Below, piece after piece: positions 8,737 to 17,306 of a stretch of 64,000 nucleotides of DNA. This stretch comes from Sulfuritalea sp. (GTDB taxonomy: Bacteria; Pseudomonadota; Gammaproteobacteria; Burkholderiales; Rhodocyclaceae), in assembly GCA_030247575.1 (NCBI GenBank), contig JAOTRV010000005.1, positions 124,001 to 188,000 of the forward strand, written 5' to 3'. The position numbers and the translations under genes were made by a program. Numbering within the stretch: position 1 is the first letter of the stretch; every line of letters starts with the position of its first letter. Under the pieces are notes generated by a model. It saw nothing but the letters and a program-made list of their open reading frames with translations. It was not told the DNA's origin and made no database searches.

Positions 8737-9438
8737 TCAAACCACCAGCTTGTACATCACCAGATAAAACCGCACGCCCTGCCACAGCGTCGACACGCCG
8801 AGCGCGATGACGAACAGCGCGGCGAGCTTCTGCAGCCCGCCGCGAAGTTTCGGTCCGAGCTTGCCGAACAGCACCGAGGCGAACAGCATCGAAGGCAGCG
8901 TGCCGGCGCCGAAAGCCAGCATCAGCAGCATGCCTTCCGGCGGACTCGCTGCGGTGGTGGCCTTGACCGCCATGGCCATGGTCATCGAGCAGGGCATCAG
9001 GCCGTTGATCGCGCCGCTGATGGCGGCGCCGAGCACCGGGCCCTTTTGCGAGGCGGTGGCGAACTGTCTGCCCAGCCAGGCCATTGGCGCGAAGCCATAG
9101 GTGTTGCGGATCGGCGAGACGCCGAGCAGGTCGAGGCCGAGCAGGATCACGATGGCGCCGGCGAGAATCTGCAGCACGCCCTGCGCCAGGCCCGTCATGC
9201 CGCTGGCCACCAGCACCGTGCCCAGCAGCGCGGCGATCAGGCCGACGCCGGCATAGATGGCTATGCGCGAGGCATGATAGGCGGCGTAGGGCCATGGCCC
9301 CTTTGCCTGCAGCTTCATGAAGCAGCCCGACACCAGCCCGCCGCACATGCCGATGCAATGTCCGCTGCCGAGGATGCCGACCATGAAGGCGGCCCAGTAG
9401 GAGTATTCGGCGATGTGGGCGTGCTGGCTGTGATCCAT
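8737..9438 (-). CDS. TauE/SafE-family (UreH-like) membrane protein linked to copper ATPases
   Basis: A 233-residue membrane protein with about six helices. The first contains GSGHCIGMCGG and a later one contains GLMPCSMTMAMA, the cysteine and methionine pattern of the TauE/SafE subgroup that is often encoded next to copper P-type ATPases and cbb3 oxidase maturation genes. The N-terminus is His-rich (MDHSQHAH). It is the last gene of the long minus-strand run, separated from the ATPase gene only by an apparent insertion of a GIY-YIG gene with its repeats. A role in copper handling or periplasmic redox balance is inferred from this association. Confidence 0.75.
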   Translation of the reverse strand: MDHSQHAHIAEYSYWAAFMVGILGSGHCIGMCGGLVSGCFMKLQAKGPWPYAAYHASRIAIYAGVGLIAALLGTVLVASGMTGLAQGVLQILAGAIVILLGLDLLGVSPIRNTYGFAPMAWLGRQFATASQKGPVLGAAISGAINGLMPCSMTMAMAVKATTAASPPEGMLLMLAFGAGTLPSMLFASVLFGKLGPKLRGGLQKLAALFVIALGVSTLWQGVRFYLVMYKLVV

Positions 9439-9443
9439 GAGCC

Positions 9444-9553
9444 GTCATTCCCGCGCAGGCGGGAATCCAGTGAGGACCGGAGGCGCTGGCTGGACTCCCG
9501 CCTGCGCGGGAGTGACCGGGTTGCCCGTCATGCCCGCGCAGGCGGGCATCCAG
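9444..9553. repeat. Three copies of a 27-bp palindromic repeat
   Basis: Copies at 9444-9470, 9490-9516 (inverted) and 9527-9553 share the palindrome ATTCCCGCGCAGGCGGGAAT, with small compensating changes in the stems (ACTCCCGC, ATGCCCGC). This is a very common class of short dispersed proteobacterial repeat. Together with the copy at 9882-9908 they bracket the GIY-YIG gene. Confidence 0.9.
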
Positions 9554-9557
9554 CCAA

Positions 9558-9866
9558 CTATCCGACGATCTCCGGCCAGAGATCGCGCCAGTCCGGATTG
9601 CGTTCTTCGATCAACTTGAGTTTCCACCAACGGTTCCATTTCTTCAGCTGCTTTTCGCGGGTGATGGCCGCGTCCATTGTGACGTGCTGCTCGAAATACA
9701 CCAGCAGGTGCACCCCATAGCGCTGAGTGAAGCCTTCGACAACGTCGTTCTTGTGCTCCCATATCCGCTTGATCAGATCGGACGTAACACCGATGTAGAG
9801 CGTCCCGTTGCGTTGGCTGGCGAGGACGTACACGGCGGGTTGCCTTTTCTCCATTCCGATCGTCAC
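9558..9866 (-). CDS. Small GIY-YIG-family nuclease
   Basis: A 102-residue single-domain GIY-YIG protein. It shows the expected opening strand motif (VYVLASQRNGTLYIGVT), a basic patch (DLIKRIWEHK), the catalytic-region glutamate-containing helix (ITREKQLKKWNRWWK) and a Trp-rich end. Small proteins of this type are structure-specific or repeat-associated nucleases. The gene is flanked by inverted copies of a 27-bp palindrome (9527-9553 and 9882-9908) and interrupts what otherwise looks like a continuous copper operon, so it probably arrived as a cassette. Its function in the host is unknown. Confidence 0.88.
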   Translation of the reverse strand: MTIGMEKRQPAVYVLASQRNGTLYIGVTSDLIKRIWEHKNDVVEGFTQRYGVHLLVYFEQHVTMDAAITREKQLKKWNRWWKLKLIEERNPDWRDLWPEIVG

Positions 9867-9881
9867 CGATCATGCGGGCCG

Positions 9882-9908
9882 CTGGATTCCCGCCTGCGCG
9901 GGAATGAC
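9882..9908. repeat. Fourth copy of the 27-bp palindromic repeat
   Basis: The inverted-orientation copy (core GATTCCCGCCTGCGCGGGAA) lies 16 bp beyond the start of the GIY-YIG gene. It forms an inverted pair with the copy at 9527-9553. Confidence 0.9.
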
Positions 9909-9933
9909 GAAAGGAAGTTAGGGAACCGTTCGC

Positions 9934-12378
9934 TCAACGCTGCAGCCGCAGCGAGTTGGTCACCACCGAGACCGAGCTCATGGCCATCGCCGCCGCCGCG
10001 ATCATGGGATTGAGGCGGCCGGCGGCCGCGACCGGGATGGCGACGACGTTGTAGCCCAGCGCCCAGAACAGGTTCTGGCGGATGATGCCCATGGTCCGCC
10101 GCGAAAGTTCGATGCCGCCGGCGACGCGGGCGATGTCGCCGCCGACCAACGTGATGTCGGCCGATTCGACCGCGATGTCGGCGCCGCCGCCGATGGCGAA
10201 GCCGACGTTGGCGGCGGCGAGCGCCGGCGCGTCGTTGATGCCGTCGCCGATCATGCCGACGCGGCGGCCTTCGTTCTGCAGCGCGCGGATCAGTGCCAGC
10301 TTGTCGCCCGGCGTGGCACGGGCGATGACGCGATCGATGCCGACCTGGCGCGCGATATGGTTGGCGACCGCCTCGACGTCGCCCGTCGCCATCACGGTTT
10401 GCAGGCCCAGCCGGTGCAGCAGCGCGATGGCCTCCTTCGCCCCGGCGCGCGCCTGGTCGGCGATGGCGAACAACGCGACGCAGACGCCGCCGATGGCGAC
10501 ATACACCGGCGTCTTGCCCTGCTCGGCCCAGACCCGGGCCTGATCCTGTTGCGCACTGTAGTCGACACCCGCGGCCTCCAGCAGCGCGGCGTTGCCGACC
10601 AGAATTTCCTCGCGCTTCCTGCCCTTGGCGCGCGCCCGCACGCCGTGACCGGGCGCTGCTTCGAAATCAAGAGTCGACGCCGGCGACACGGCGCGGGCGC
10701 GGCACCAGGCGTTGATGGCGCGCGCCAGGAAGTGCTCGGAGTGCGCCTCGACGCCGGCGACCAGCGCCAGGATGCGCGATTCGTCCTGCCCTTCGAGCAG
10801 CAGGAAGTCCGTCACCGCGGGTTTGCCTTCGGTGATGGTGCCGGTCTTGTCGAATACCAGGGTGTTCAGCGTGGCCGCCGTTTCCAGTGCTTCGCCGTTG
10901 CGGATGTAGATGCCGCGCCGCGCCGCCTGGCCGGTGCCGACCATGATCGCGGTCGGCGTCGCCAGTCCCAGCGCGCAGGGGCAGGCGATCAGCAGCACGG
11001 CGACCGAGTGCGCCAGCGCGCGCGACGGCGCGTGCCCCGCCATCAGCCAGCCGGCCAGGGTCAGGCCGCCGATGCCGGCCACCGCCGGCACGAAGCGCGC
11101 CGAAATGCGGTCGGCGAGTTTCTGCACCGGCAGCTTGCTGCCCTGCGCATGATCGACCAGCTTGACGATGCCCGACAGCACCGTGTCGCCGCCGACCGCC
11201 GTGACGCGCATGACGAAACCGCCGTTGCCATTCAGGCAGCCGCCGACCACGGCATCGCCGACGCCCTTCGACACCGGCAGCGATTCGCCGGTGAGCATGG
11301 ATTCGTCGAGGCTCGATGCTCCCGCCTCGACCACGCCGTCGGTCGGCACCTTGTCGCCGGGGCGCACGCGCAGGCGGTCGCCGGGCTGCACGTCGTCGAT
11401 GGCGACGGTTTCATCGCCGTTCGCGGTGATGCGGATCGCCGTTTCCGGCTGCAGCTCGATCAACTTCCTGATCGCCTCGGAGGCCTTGCCCTTGGCGCGC
11501 TCTTCCATGTAGCGGCCGCCGAGGACGAAGGCGACGATGGCCGCCGCCGATTCGAAATAGACGTGATGATGCATGCGCGCCACGCCGGGAATGCTGTAGA
11601 GATACGCCGCGCCGGCGCCCATCGCGATCAGCGTGTCCATGTTCGCCTCGCGCTGCTGCGCCAGCATCCAGGCCTTCTTGAATATTTCGCTGCCGCTGCC
11701 GAAGACGACGGCGGTGGACAAGCCGAATTCGACCAGGCGCAGCACCGGCGAACGGTGCATCAGCATGCCCGAGATCATCACCGGCGCAGTCAGCAGCGCG
11801 GCCTGGAACACGCGTTTCCTCGCGTCGGCCAGCCGCGCCTTTTCGCGCTCGACGATCAGGCGGCGCTGCGCCAGCGTGTCCATCGGCCGCGCCTCGTAGC
11901 CGAGCTTTTTCACCGAGGCGAACAAATCCTCGCGCGGCAGGTGGCCCTTCACCGTGACCGTGCCGGCGGCGAAGTTCACCGCCGCCGAATCCACGCGCGG
12001 GTCGCGCTGCAAACTCATCTCGATCAGCAGCGCGCAGGAGGCGCAGGTCATGCCTTCGACGGCGGCATTGCATTCCTGTGCCGGGCCGTCGACAAGTTCC
12101 GGAGACGCCGGTGCGGATTCAGGAGTCGGCGCTGGCGCCACGGCGATATTGCCGATCACGGCATCGACGATTGCCAGCAGTCGCTCTTCGGCAAGATGCG
12201 ATGGATCGTAGTGCAGCGTCACCGAGCCGATCTGCGCCACGGCCCGCACGTCCTTCACCGCGCCGTGCTTCCTCAAGAGGATTTCGAGAATGTAGCAACG
12301 CTCGGGCTGCTTCGCCAGCGACGGCGCGACGAGGCGAATGCGGCGCGAAAGGCGATGGACGACGCGGAAGTTCTTCAT
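9934..12378 (-). CDS. Copper-translocating P1B-type ATPase
   Basis: An 814-residue Cu(+) ATPase. It has an N-terminal region (1-80) unlike a classic HMA domain, then an HMA domain with CASC (residues 112-115), TGES (363-366) in the actuator domain, the membrane metal site CPC (466-468), the phosphorylation motif DKTGT (510-514) and a GDGIND hinge. The YN and MSS residues in the last two helices fit the Cu(+) class. One oddity is that the normally invariant SEHP motif of the nucleotide domain reads SEHF (547-550): the histidine is kept and the proline is lost. The gene overlaps its upstream neighbour by 4 bp. Loading of periplasmic or extracytoplasmic copper proteins (NosZ, oxidases) is likelier than simple detoxification, given the operon. 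Confidence 0.92.
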   Translation of the reverse strand: MKNFRVVHRLSRRIRLVAPSLAKQPERCYILEILLRKHGAVKDVRAVAQIGSVTLHYDPSHLAEERLLAIVDAVIGNIAVAPAPTPESAPASPELVDGPAQECNAAVEGMTCASCALLIEMSLQRDPRVDSAAVNFAAGTVTVKGHLPREDLFASVKKLGYEARPMDTLAQRRLIVEREKARLADARKRVFQAALLTAPVMISGMLMHRSPVLRLVEFGLSTAVVFGSGSEIFKKAWMLAQQREANMDTLIAMGAGAAYLYSIPGVARMHHHVYFESAAAIVAFVLGGRYMEERAKGKASEAIRKLIELQPETAIRITANGDETVAIDDVQPGDRLRVRPGDKVPTDGVVEAGASSLDESMLTGESLPVSKGVGDAVVGGCLNGNGGFVMRVTAVGGDTVLSGIVKLVDHAQGSKLPVQKLADRISARFVPAVAGIGGLTLAGWLMAGHAPSRALAHSVAVLLIACPCALGLATPTAIMVGTGQAARRGIYIRNGEALETAATLNTLVFDKTGTITEGKPAVTDFLLLEGQDESRILALVAGVEAHSEHFLARAINAWCRARAVSPASTLDFEAAPGHGVRARAKGRKREEILVGNAALLEAAGVDYSAQQDQARVWAEQGKTPVYVAIGGVCVALFAIADQARAGAKEAIALLHRLGLQTVMATGDVEAVANHIARQVGIDRVIARATPGDKLALIRALQNEGRRVGMIGDGINDAPALAAANVGFAIGGGADIAVESADITLVGGDIARVAGGIELSRRTMGIIRQNLFWALGYNVVAIPVAAAGRLNPMIAAAAMAMSSVSVVTNSLRLQR

Positions 12379-13064
12379 GGTTGTGCGGCAGGCACCGGCT
12401 TTGCGGCCGATTGGGAAGATTCAGCGGCGATCGCCTTGCGATAGCGCACCAGCAGGAACATCAGGTAGAACACCGTCAGCCAGGCATTGGCGTATTTGAC
12501 GGGATCCTTAAGCCAGCGCTGGCTGATGAGTTCCCAATGCACCTTGACCAGGTAGAAGGCGACCAGGTCGTTGAGGAAGTTGATGATGGCCTTTTCCGTC
12601 AGCGCATTGGCCAGCATCGGTTGCAGCTTCGCCTGCAGGCTGCCGGGTGCGGCCTTGGGCTGGCGCAGGGCTTCGATGCGGCTACGCAATTGCCGGAAGG
12701 CGCGACGAGCCTGATGGGCGGCGTCCTGCAGCGCCGGCGTCAGCTTCGCCGGCAGTGCCACCACCGCAGGTTCCGCTGCGGCGGCAACAGGCGCGGCCAC
12801 CGAGCAACCGGGTAATGCGTGCAGGCAGCCCTTGAGCGCCCGTGCCACGTCGGCCGCGGTGCAGACATGGGCGTCGTAGCTCACCGCCAGGCGACGTTGT
12901 GCGGCGTGGAACGTCACGCGGTAGACGCCAGCCACTTGCCGCAGCACAGCCTCAATCGCCGCGACGGCGGCGGGATGGCCGATCTCGGCCGGCAGTTCGA
13001 GGCGCAAATATCCCGCCTCGCGATGGCGGACGACGATGCGTCGCGCCAGATCGTCGGCATTCAT
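12375..13064 (-). CDS. Hypothetical protein with HMA-like N-terminus and membrane segment
   Basis: A 229-residue protein whose function is not recognised. Residues 1-85 have the alternating strand-helix pattern of a ferredoxin-like HMA domain ([23 protein letters not shown]) but lack the CxxC metal ligands. A Pro/Ala-rich linker follows, then a region with [16 protein letters not shown] and a hydrophobic segment near residues 185-205 ([12 protein letters not shown]). ATG at 13064 is chosen because the upstream part of the frame overlaps the neighbouring gene and looks unlike protein. It overlaps the ATPase gene by 4 bp. A partner or adaptor of the ATPase is an inference. Confidence 0.72.
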   Translation of the reverse strand: MNADDLARRIVVRHREAGYLRLELPAEIGHPAAVAAIEAVLRQVAGVYRVTFHAAQRRLAVSYDAHVCTAADVARALKGCLHALPGCSVAAPVAAAAEPAVVALPAKLTPALQDAAHQARRAFRQLRSRIEALRQPKAAPGSLQAKLQPMLANALTEKAIINFLNDLVAFYLVKVHWELISQRWLKDPVKYANAWLTVFYLMFLLVRYRKAIAAESSQSAAKPVPAAQP

Positions 13065-13074
13065 GACGAACCGC

Positions 13075-13461
13075 TCAGGCCTGGGCGTCGGGGCTCGGCT
13101 CGGCAGCGGCGGCCGGAGCGGCAGCCGCCTGGGCTTCGGTCTCCTTCGCTTCGGCCACCAGGTCGTCGAGGTTCTCGCGCTGCTGCATGACGAAATCCTT
13201 GCCCATGCCGATCGCCTTCGATACCGCCAGCACGATTTCCTTCTCGTGCTTGTGCAGCAGATACCCCACCGCGATACCGCCGGCAATGCCGCCCGCCAGC
13301 AACAGCAGCGGATTGCGCAGCAGACCCTGGCCGACCAGCGCGCGCGTCGCGGCGTAACCGGTAGCCGCCACCATCGCGCCCTTGGCCACCGGGTGGCTCA
13401 TCATGCCGGCGCCCGTGCCCATCATGCCGGCACCGTGTTTCATCATTTCTTCGTTCATCAT
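13075..13461 (-). CDS. Small Met-rich membrane protein of the copper ATPase operon
   Basis: A 128-residue protein. The N-terminus is methionine-rich (MMNEEMMKHGAGMMGTGAGMM), a pattern often seen in copper-handling proteins, and is followed by a glycine-rich membrane segment (about residues 48-68, LLLLAGGIAGGIAVGYLL) and a charged helical tail ending in Ala/Pro-rich sequence. GGAGCTC precedes the start at the normal distance. It lies between the detached metal-binding domain protein and the HMA-like protein. No enzymatic motif is visible. Copper capture by the Met/His segment is a reasonable inference. Confidence 0.7.
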   Translation of the reverse strand: MMNEEMMKHGAGMMGTGAGMMSHPVAKGAMVAATGYAATRALVGQGLLRNPLLLLAGGIAGGIAVGYLLHKHEKEIVLAVSKAIGMGKDFVMQQRENLDDLVAEAKETEAQAAAAPAAAAEPSPDAQA

Positions 13462-13487
13462 TTTGAGCTCCTTCGTATGACTGCCAG

Positions 13488-13667
13488 CTAATTGTCCGCC
13501 GTTCCGGCAGGCGATTCATTGATCTGGTGCAACATTTGGTAAATTCCCTTGCAGCCTTCGCAGCAGAAGCGGAAGGTCTTTTCCGGCGTCGCCAGCGTGA
13601 ACGGCCTGATCCCGACCGGCAGGCTGCACAGGTCGCAGGGCGCCTGGGGGTCGGGGGTTCCGCTCAT
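13488..13667 (-). CDS. Free-standing metal-binding domain of the copper ATPase type (PF12156-like)
   Basis: A 59-residue protein with CDLC (residues 11-14) and FCCEGCKGIYQ (34-44), the signature of the cysteine-rich domain that normally sits at the N-terminus of CcoI/FixI-type copper ATPases. Here it is a separate gene. Its start codon overlaps the stop of the preceding TlpA-like gene (ATGA). It probably delivers copper to, or regulates, the ATPase encoded 1.1 kb downstream. The length matches this domain alone, and nothing suggests a frameshift fusing it to a neighbour. Confidence 0.82.
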   Translation of the reverse strand: MSGTPDPQAPCDLCSLPVGIRPFTLATPEKTFRFCCEGCKGIYQMLHQINESPAGTADN

Positions 13668-14158
13668 TTCAGGGCTTCCAGCGCGGCGCGCTCGAAGCTC
13701 GCTTCGTCGGCCTCGCCGATCAGCTTGGCGCGCACGATGCCCTTCGCGTCCACGAAGTAGGTGGTGGGCAGGCCGACCACGCCGTAGCGCTTGGCGATTG
13801 CCGAATTCTCGTCCATCAGCGCCGGGTAGCTGACGCCGAGCTTTTTCATGAATTCGACGACGGTCTTCTTGTCCTGTCCGGCATTGATCGCGATGACGTC
13901 CAGCCCGCGCGGCTTGAGGCGCTGGTAGACCTTCTCGATGTCCTTCATCTCGCCTTCGCAGTACTTGCACCAGTCGGCCCAGAAGCGGATCACCAGCGGC
14001 TTGCCGGCCCAGGCCGCCGGGAAGTGGGCGGGCATGCCGTCGGCGCGGAAGGTCTGGAAGGTCGGCGCGATGTCGCCGATGTTGAGCTTGGCCGGCGGCT
14101 TGTCGCCGCCGCAGGCGGCCAGCAGCAGGATCGACAACGCGGCGATCAGGATTCGCAT
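13664..14158 (-). CDS. TlpA-like thioredoxin-fold lipoprotein
   Basis: A 164-residue periplasmic lipoprotein. The signal peptide ends in a lipobox (LLLAACGG, cysteine near residue 16). A thioredoxin fold follows with the active site WCKYC (about residues 63-67) and a cis-proline region GLPTTYF. TlpA-type proteins reduce disulfides in copper-binding or heme-binding apoproteins. It overlaps the membrane-protein gene upstream by 1 base and the metal-binding-domain gene downstream by 3, so it is embedded in the copper operon. A reductase for SCO or NosZ copper-site thiols is a likely role, by inference. Confidence 0.85.
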   Translation of the reverse strand: MRILIAALSILLLAACGGDKPPAKLNIGDIAPTFQTFRADGMPAHFPAAWAGKPLVIRFWADWCKYCEGEMKDIEKVYQRLKPRGLDVIAINAGQDKKTVVEFMKKLGVSYPALMDENSAIAKRYGVVGLPTTYFVDAKGIVRAKLIGEADEASFERAALEALK

Positions 14159-15171
14159 CAGTGCTCCAGCAGGATCAGTCGGGATTGCCAGATCATCGCC
14201 GTGGCGATTACGGCGGTCAAGGCATAGCCGTTGGCGGCGATGGCGGCGAGATTTCGCGAGAAACCCGGCACGATGGCGCGCAGGCTGTCGATGCGGGCGA
14301 AGGGTTGCACCGCGCCGGCCGCAAGCCCCGCCGCCGTGGCGGCGAACAGCGGCACATACAGCCAGTAGCCCTGGTAGCCGTATTCGGGCTTGAGGATGCA
14401 GAACGGGCAATGGTGGTTCGGGTGCTCGTAGATGTAGAGCGAGACGAAGGAGAGGATGCCGGCAATGGTGGTGGCGAAGCCGATGGCGCTGGCAATCGCG
14501 AGGGCATAGGCGGATGCGCTCCCTTTTCCACCGCGATAGCCATGCCACGCCGCCACCGCGATGGCGGCGCCGAGGCTGCCGTAGAACAGCCACATCGCCG
14601 GCCGCGGCGGCAGGGCCGAGGCTTCGGCCGCCAGCGTCGGGCTGCCCTCGGAGAACAGGCTGCCGCAGCAGGAGGTGATGACATCGGCCTTGAGGCCGAG
14701 GAAATATTGCAGCTCGACCCAACCGCTCGCCACCAGCAGCGGCGCCAGCAGAAGCAGCAGCGCGTACTTGATGCGCACCAGCGGATAGTCGCGGGCGCGG
14801 CTGTCGACGTGGTTGATCGCCAGCCACATCGCGGCGAGGAAGAACACGGCGATCTTGGCGTTGAGCGCCGGAAAGCCGAAGGCATTGACGTTGAGCGTGC
14901 CCACCGCGCACATGGCGCCGACGAACATGCCCGACATTTTCTCGGCGTTGAAGACGAACAGCAGCACGGCGGCGAGCTGCAGGGCGAGGACGAAGGTCAG
15001 CAGCGTCGAAAACAGATAGGTGCGGCGCTCCATCTGGAGTTGCCGTTCGCTGCCGCTTTTGATGTCCCAGCGCCGGATCACGTCCAGCGCAAAGGGCGCG
15101 CTCGCCACCAGCGCCAGCACGCACAGTGCGGAGGCGAGAAGCAGGGCGATGATGGCGGGCTGGAATATCAC
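14158..15171 (-). CDS. Eight-helix membrane protein with CCG and CPFC motifs, unknown function
   Basis: A 337-residue protein with about eight membrane helices. Two cysteine motifs stand out: SCCGSLF in an external or loop segment near residue 168, and HHCPFCIL near 244, next to a Tyr-rich stretch (EYGYQGYWLY). The start is a GTG at 15171, two bases after the ABC ATPase stop. The protein is encoded between the LolD-like ATPase and the TlpA-like lipoprotein. It fits no family I can name. The paired CxxC-like motif beside histidines could bind metal or heme, or take part in thiol exchange with TlpA; this is inference only. Confidence 0.7.
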   Translation of the reverse strand: MIFQPAIIALLLASALCVLALVASAPFALDVIRRWDIKSGSERQLQMERRTYLFSTLLTFVLALQLAAVLLFVFNAEKMSGMFVGAMCAVGTLNVNAFGFPALNAKIAVFFLAAMWLAINHVDSRARDYPLVRIKYALLLLLAPLLVASGWVELQYFLGLKADVITSCCGSLFSEGSPTLAAEASALPPRPAMWLFYGSLGAAIAVAAWHGYRGGKGSASAYALAIASAIGFATTIAGILSFVSLYIYEHPNHHCPFCILKPEYGYQGYWLYVPLFAATAAGLAAGAVQPFARIDSLRAIVPGFSRNLAAIAANGYALTAVIATAMIWQSRLILLEH

Positions 15172-15173
15172 GG

Positions 15174-15851
15174 CTAATGCTCGTCGATCAGCTTGCCGTC
15201 GCGCATGTCGATCACGCGCTGCACCACGTCGGACTCGACCACCAGCGGATCGTGGCTGGTGAGCAGGATGGTGCGACCCTGGTCGGCGAGGCCTTCGAGG
15301 ATGCCCATGAACTCGCGGGACAGATGCGTATCGAGGTTGGCGGTCGGCTCGTCGGCGATCACCAGCTCGGGGTCGTTGATCAGGGCTCGACAGATCGCCA
15401 CGCGCTGCTGTTCGCCGCCGGAAAGCCACTCCACCTTGGCATGGCGCCGGTGGCCGAGCTTGAGGCCGGCCAGCAGTTCCTCGGCGCGTTCCAGCAGCTC
15501 GCGGCGCGGTCGCCCGGTCGGGTAGGCCGGCAGGATGATGTTGTCCAGCGCCGAGAGGCCCTTGATCAGGTTGAACTGCTGGAAGATGAAACCGAAGCGC
15601 TTGCGGCGGATCTCGGTCAGGAAGCGCTCGGGCAGGCCCGAGATGTCCTCGCCCAGCAGGCGCACGCGCCCCTCGGTCGGCCGCGCCAGGCAGCCGACGA
15701 TGGTCAGCAGGGTTGTCTTGCCCGAACCGCTGGGGCCGCGCAGGGCGGTCACCTTCTTCGCCTCGATGCTCAGGTCGATGCCGTCGAGCGCCCAGTACTC
15801 GTTGTCATGGCCCTGGTTGAAGGCCTTGCGGATGCCGCTCAGTTCAATCAT
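15174..15851 (-). CDS. LolD/MacB-type ABC transporter ATP-binding protein
   Basis: A 225-residue ATPase with Walker A GPSGSGKTT, the Q-loop FIFQQFNL typical of the LolD/MacB/FtsE group, signature LSGGEQQR, Walker B LVIADEPTANLD and the switch histidine in LLTSHDP. This group works with FtsX-like permeases and usually powers periplasmic or lipoprotein mechanotransmission rather than solute import. The FtsX-like permease gene lies 8 bp upstream. Its setting among SCO, TlpA and copper genes, apart from the NosDFY system at 21-29 kb, suggests a second ABC machine for copper-enzyme assembly (inference). Confidence 0.85.
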   Translation of the reverse strand: MIELSGIRKAFNQGHDNEYWALDGIDLSIEAKKVTALRGPSGSGKTTLLTIVGCLARPTEGRVRLLGEDISGLPERFLTEIRRKRFGFIFQQFNLIKGLSALDNIILPAYPTGRPRRELLERAEELLAGLKLGHRRHAKVEWLSGGEQQRVAICRALINDPELVIADEPTANLDTHLSREFMGILEGLADQGRTILLTSHDPLVVESDVVQRVIDMRDGKLIDEH

Positions 15852-15858
15852 GGCTGTA

Positions 15859-16995
15859 TCACGATCTCATCACCGAATCCGGGTCGGTGATCGCCGCCTT
15901 CCAGATCGGCACCAGCACCGCCGCCGCGTAGGGCACCACGGTGAAGAAGAACAGCGTCGCCACCTGCAGGCCATCGATGTGCGGCGTCAGCTGGAAGCGC
16001 GGATACAGCACGGCCCAGCCCTTCAGTACCGGCTCGAACAGCGACGCGGCGAAGTGGAAGACATGCACGTAGGCGGCGACGAAGCCGGCGAGGAATGCGG
16101 TCAGCGAAATCAGCAGGCCTTCCCAGAACTTCATCTTGATCACGTCGCCGGTCTCCCAGCCGATCGCCTTGAGGATGCCGATCTCGCGCTTCTCCTCGGC
16201 CGAAAGCCCCGAGGCCTTCTCCCAGGCGAGGATGCCGAACGCGAGGATCGCGGCGGAGAGCAGCGCCAGCACGATGCCTTCGCGCCAGTCGTAGATCGAC
16301 GCATAGGTGCGAAGTACTTCGTCGCGCAGGATCGGCCGCGCATCGGGCAGCGCGGCACCCAGCTTCACCGCGACATTGCGCACCTCCTGCGGATTGGCGA
16401 CCGACAGCGCGATGTCGGTGTAGTGCCCGACCGGATAGTCGAAAAAGGCGCGGAAGTTCTGTTCGCTCATCAGCACCAGGTCGGCGCTGACCAGCTCGGA
16501 GGCCTGCGGCAGCACGTCGGCGACGATGAAGGTGTGCAGCTTGCCCGAGTAGGAACGGAAGGAAATCCCGTTGTCTTTGGCGAGCCCGCGCGAGCGTTCC
16601 AGCGCCGGGCCGACGACGATCTCGCCCGCCGCCGGCGGATTCCCGGCCGGCACCATGAAGGTGTAGTTGGCCTTGGTCACCGCGTCGTAGTAGTAGCCCC
16701 AGAGACGGCCTTCCATTTTCTGCACGCCCCGGATGCGGCCGATCTTTTCCATGTAGCCGGGCGGAATCAGGTCGTGGCGGCCGGCCACCATGCGCTGCAC
16801 GATCACCTCGGGCGAGGCGGCCAGCACGCGCGCCGCTTCCTGGCGCAGGGCGTGGGTGTAGAGCGTGACCGAGGCGAGCATGAACACCAGCAGGGTGTAG
16901 ACCAGCAGCAAGCCGAGGTTGCGCGTCTTGCGCCGCGCCAGCGATGCGAGCGTGAAGTCGATCAGGTAGCGCTGTTTTGCCAGCCAGAGTTTCAT
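15859..16995 (-). CDS. FtsX-like ABC transporter permease
   Basis: A 378-residue permease. One helix near residues 25-50 precedes a periplasmic domain (about 55-235, including NYTFMVPAGNPP), then three helices (about 237-262, 287-315, 345-370) with the cytoplasmic coupling segment EKREIGILKAIGW between the second and third. This is the MacB/LolC/FtsX four-helix layout. It overlaps the following small gene's end by 4 bp and precedes the LolD-like ATPase. Substrate unknown. Confidence 0.85.
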   Translation of the reverse strand: MKLWLAKQRYLIDFTLASLARRKTRNLGLLLVYTLLVFMLASVTLYTHALRQEAARVLAASPEVIVQRMVAGRHDLIPPGYMEKIGRIRGVQKMEGRLWGYYYDAVTKANYTFMVPAGNPPAAGEIVVGPALERSRGLAKDNGISFRSYSGKLHTFIVADVLPQASELVSADLVLMSEQNFRAFFDYPVGHYTDIALSVANPQEVRNVAVKLGAALPDARPILRDEVLRTYASIYDWREGIVLALLSAAILAFGILAWEKASGLSAEEKREIGILKAIGWETGDVIKMKFWEGLLISLTAFLAGFVAAYVHVFHFAASLFEPVLKGWAVLYPRFQLTPHIDGLQVATLFFFTVVPYAAAVLVPIWKAAITDPDSVMRS

Positions 16996-17306
16996 TTTGC
17001 CGTGTCACCAGCGCCGACTTTTGCCAGTCCGGCCGGCGGCGCGATCAGCGAACCGGTGGGGAAATGCTCCAGCGCCAGCGGATGATCCTGGAAGGCCGAA
17101 TGCAGATCCGCCTGCGAAGGATGCCGCGTGTAGCGCGCCTCAGTGAACAACGCGAGGTCGGTCAGGCGCAATTGCGCCACCAGGCGCGTGCGTTCGGCCT
17201 CGTCGGCCCCCGCCACCGCGCGCAGCCGCGCGGCATCGACGAAGCACAGCGCGAAGGCACATATCCCCGCGGCCAGCAGCAGGAAGGCGCGATCGGCGGG
17301 ACGCAT
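16992..17306 (-). CDS. Small membrane-anchored periplasmic protein, C-terminus made by repeat
   Basis: A 104-residue protein with an N-terminal signal-anchor (about residues 7-25, FLLLAAGICAFALCFV) and a hydrophilic, probably periplasmic, domain. No family is recognised. The last ten residues (AKVGAGDTAK) are encoded by a copy of the dispersed 24-bp element. Its ATG overlaps the SCO gene's stop, and its end overlaps the permease gene, so it belongs to the same transcript. Confidence 0.68.
   Translation of the reverse strand: MRPADRAFLLLAAGICAFALCFVDAARLRAVAGADEAERTRLVAQLRLTDLALFTEARYTRHPSQADLHSAFQDHPLALEHFPTGSLIAPPAGLAKVGAGDTAK
16999..17022 (-). repeat. Dispersed 24-bp element at the 3' end of a small gene
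   Basis: On the minus strand this copy reads AAAAGTCGGCGCTGGTGAC followed by ACGGC. It supplies the C-terminal residues of the 104-residue protein. The same peptide pattern (K/R-V-G/D-A-G-D/G-T-A) recurs at the end of NosF and inside CobT. Confidence 0.65.

Noticed and set aside
13664-15124. A long minus-strand frame that would extend the TlpA-like protein by about 320 residues
   Set aside because: The extra part overlaps the eight-helix protein in another frame and is low-complexity; the lipoprotein signal at 14158 is a clear start.
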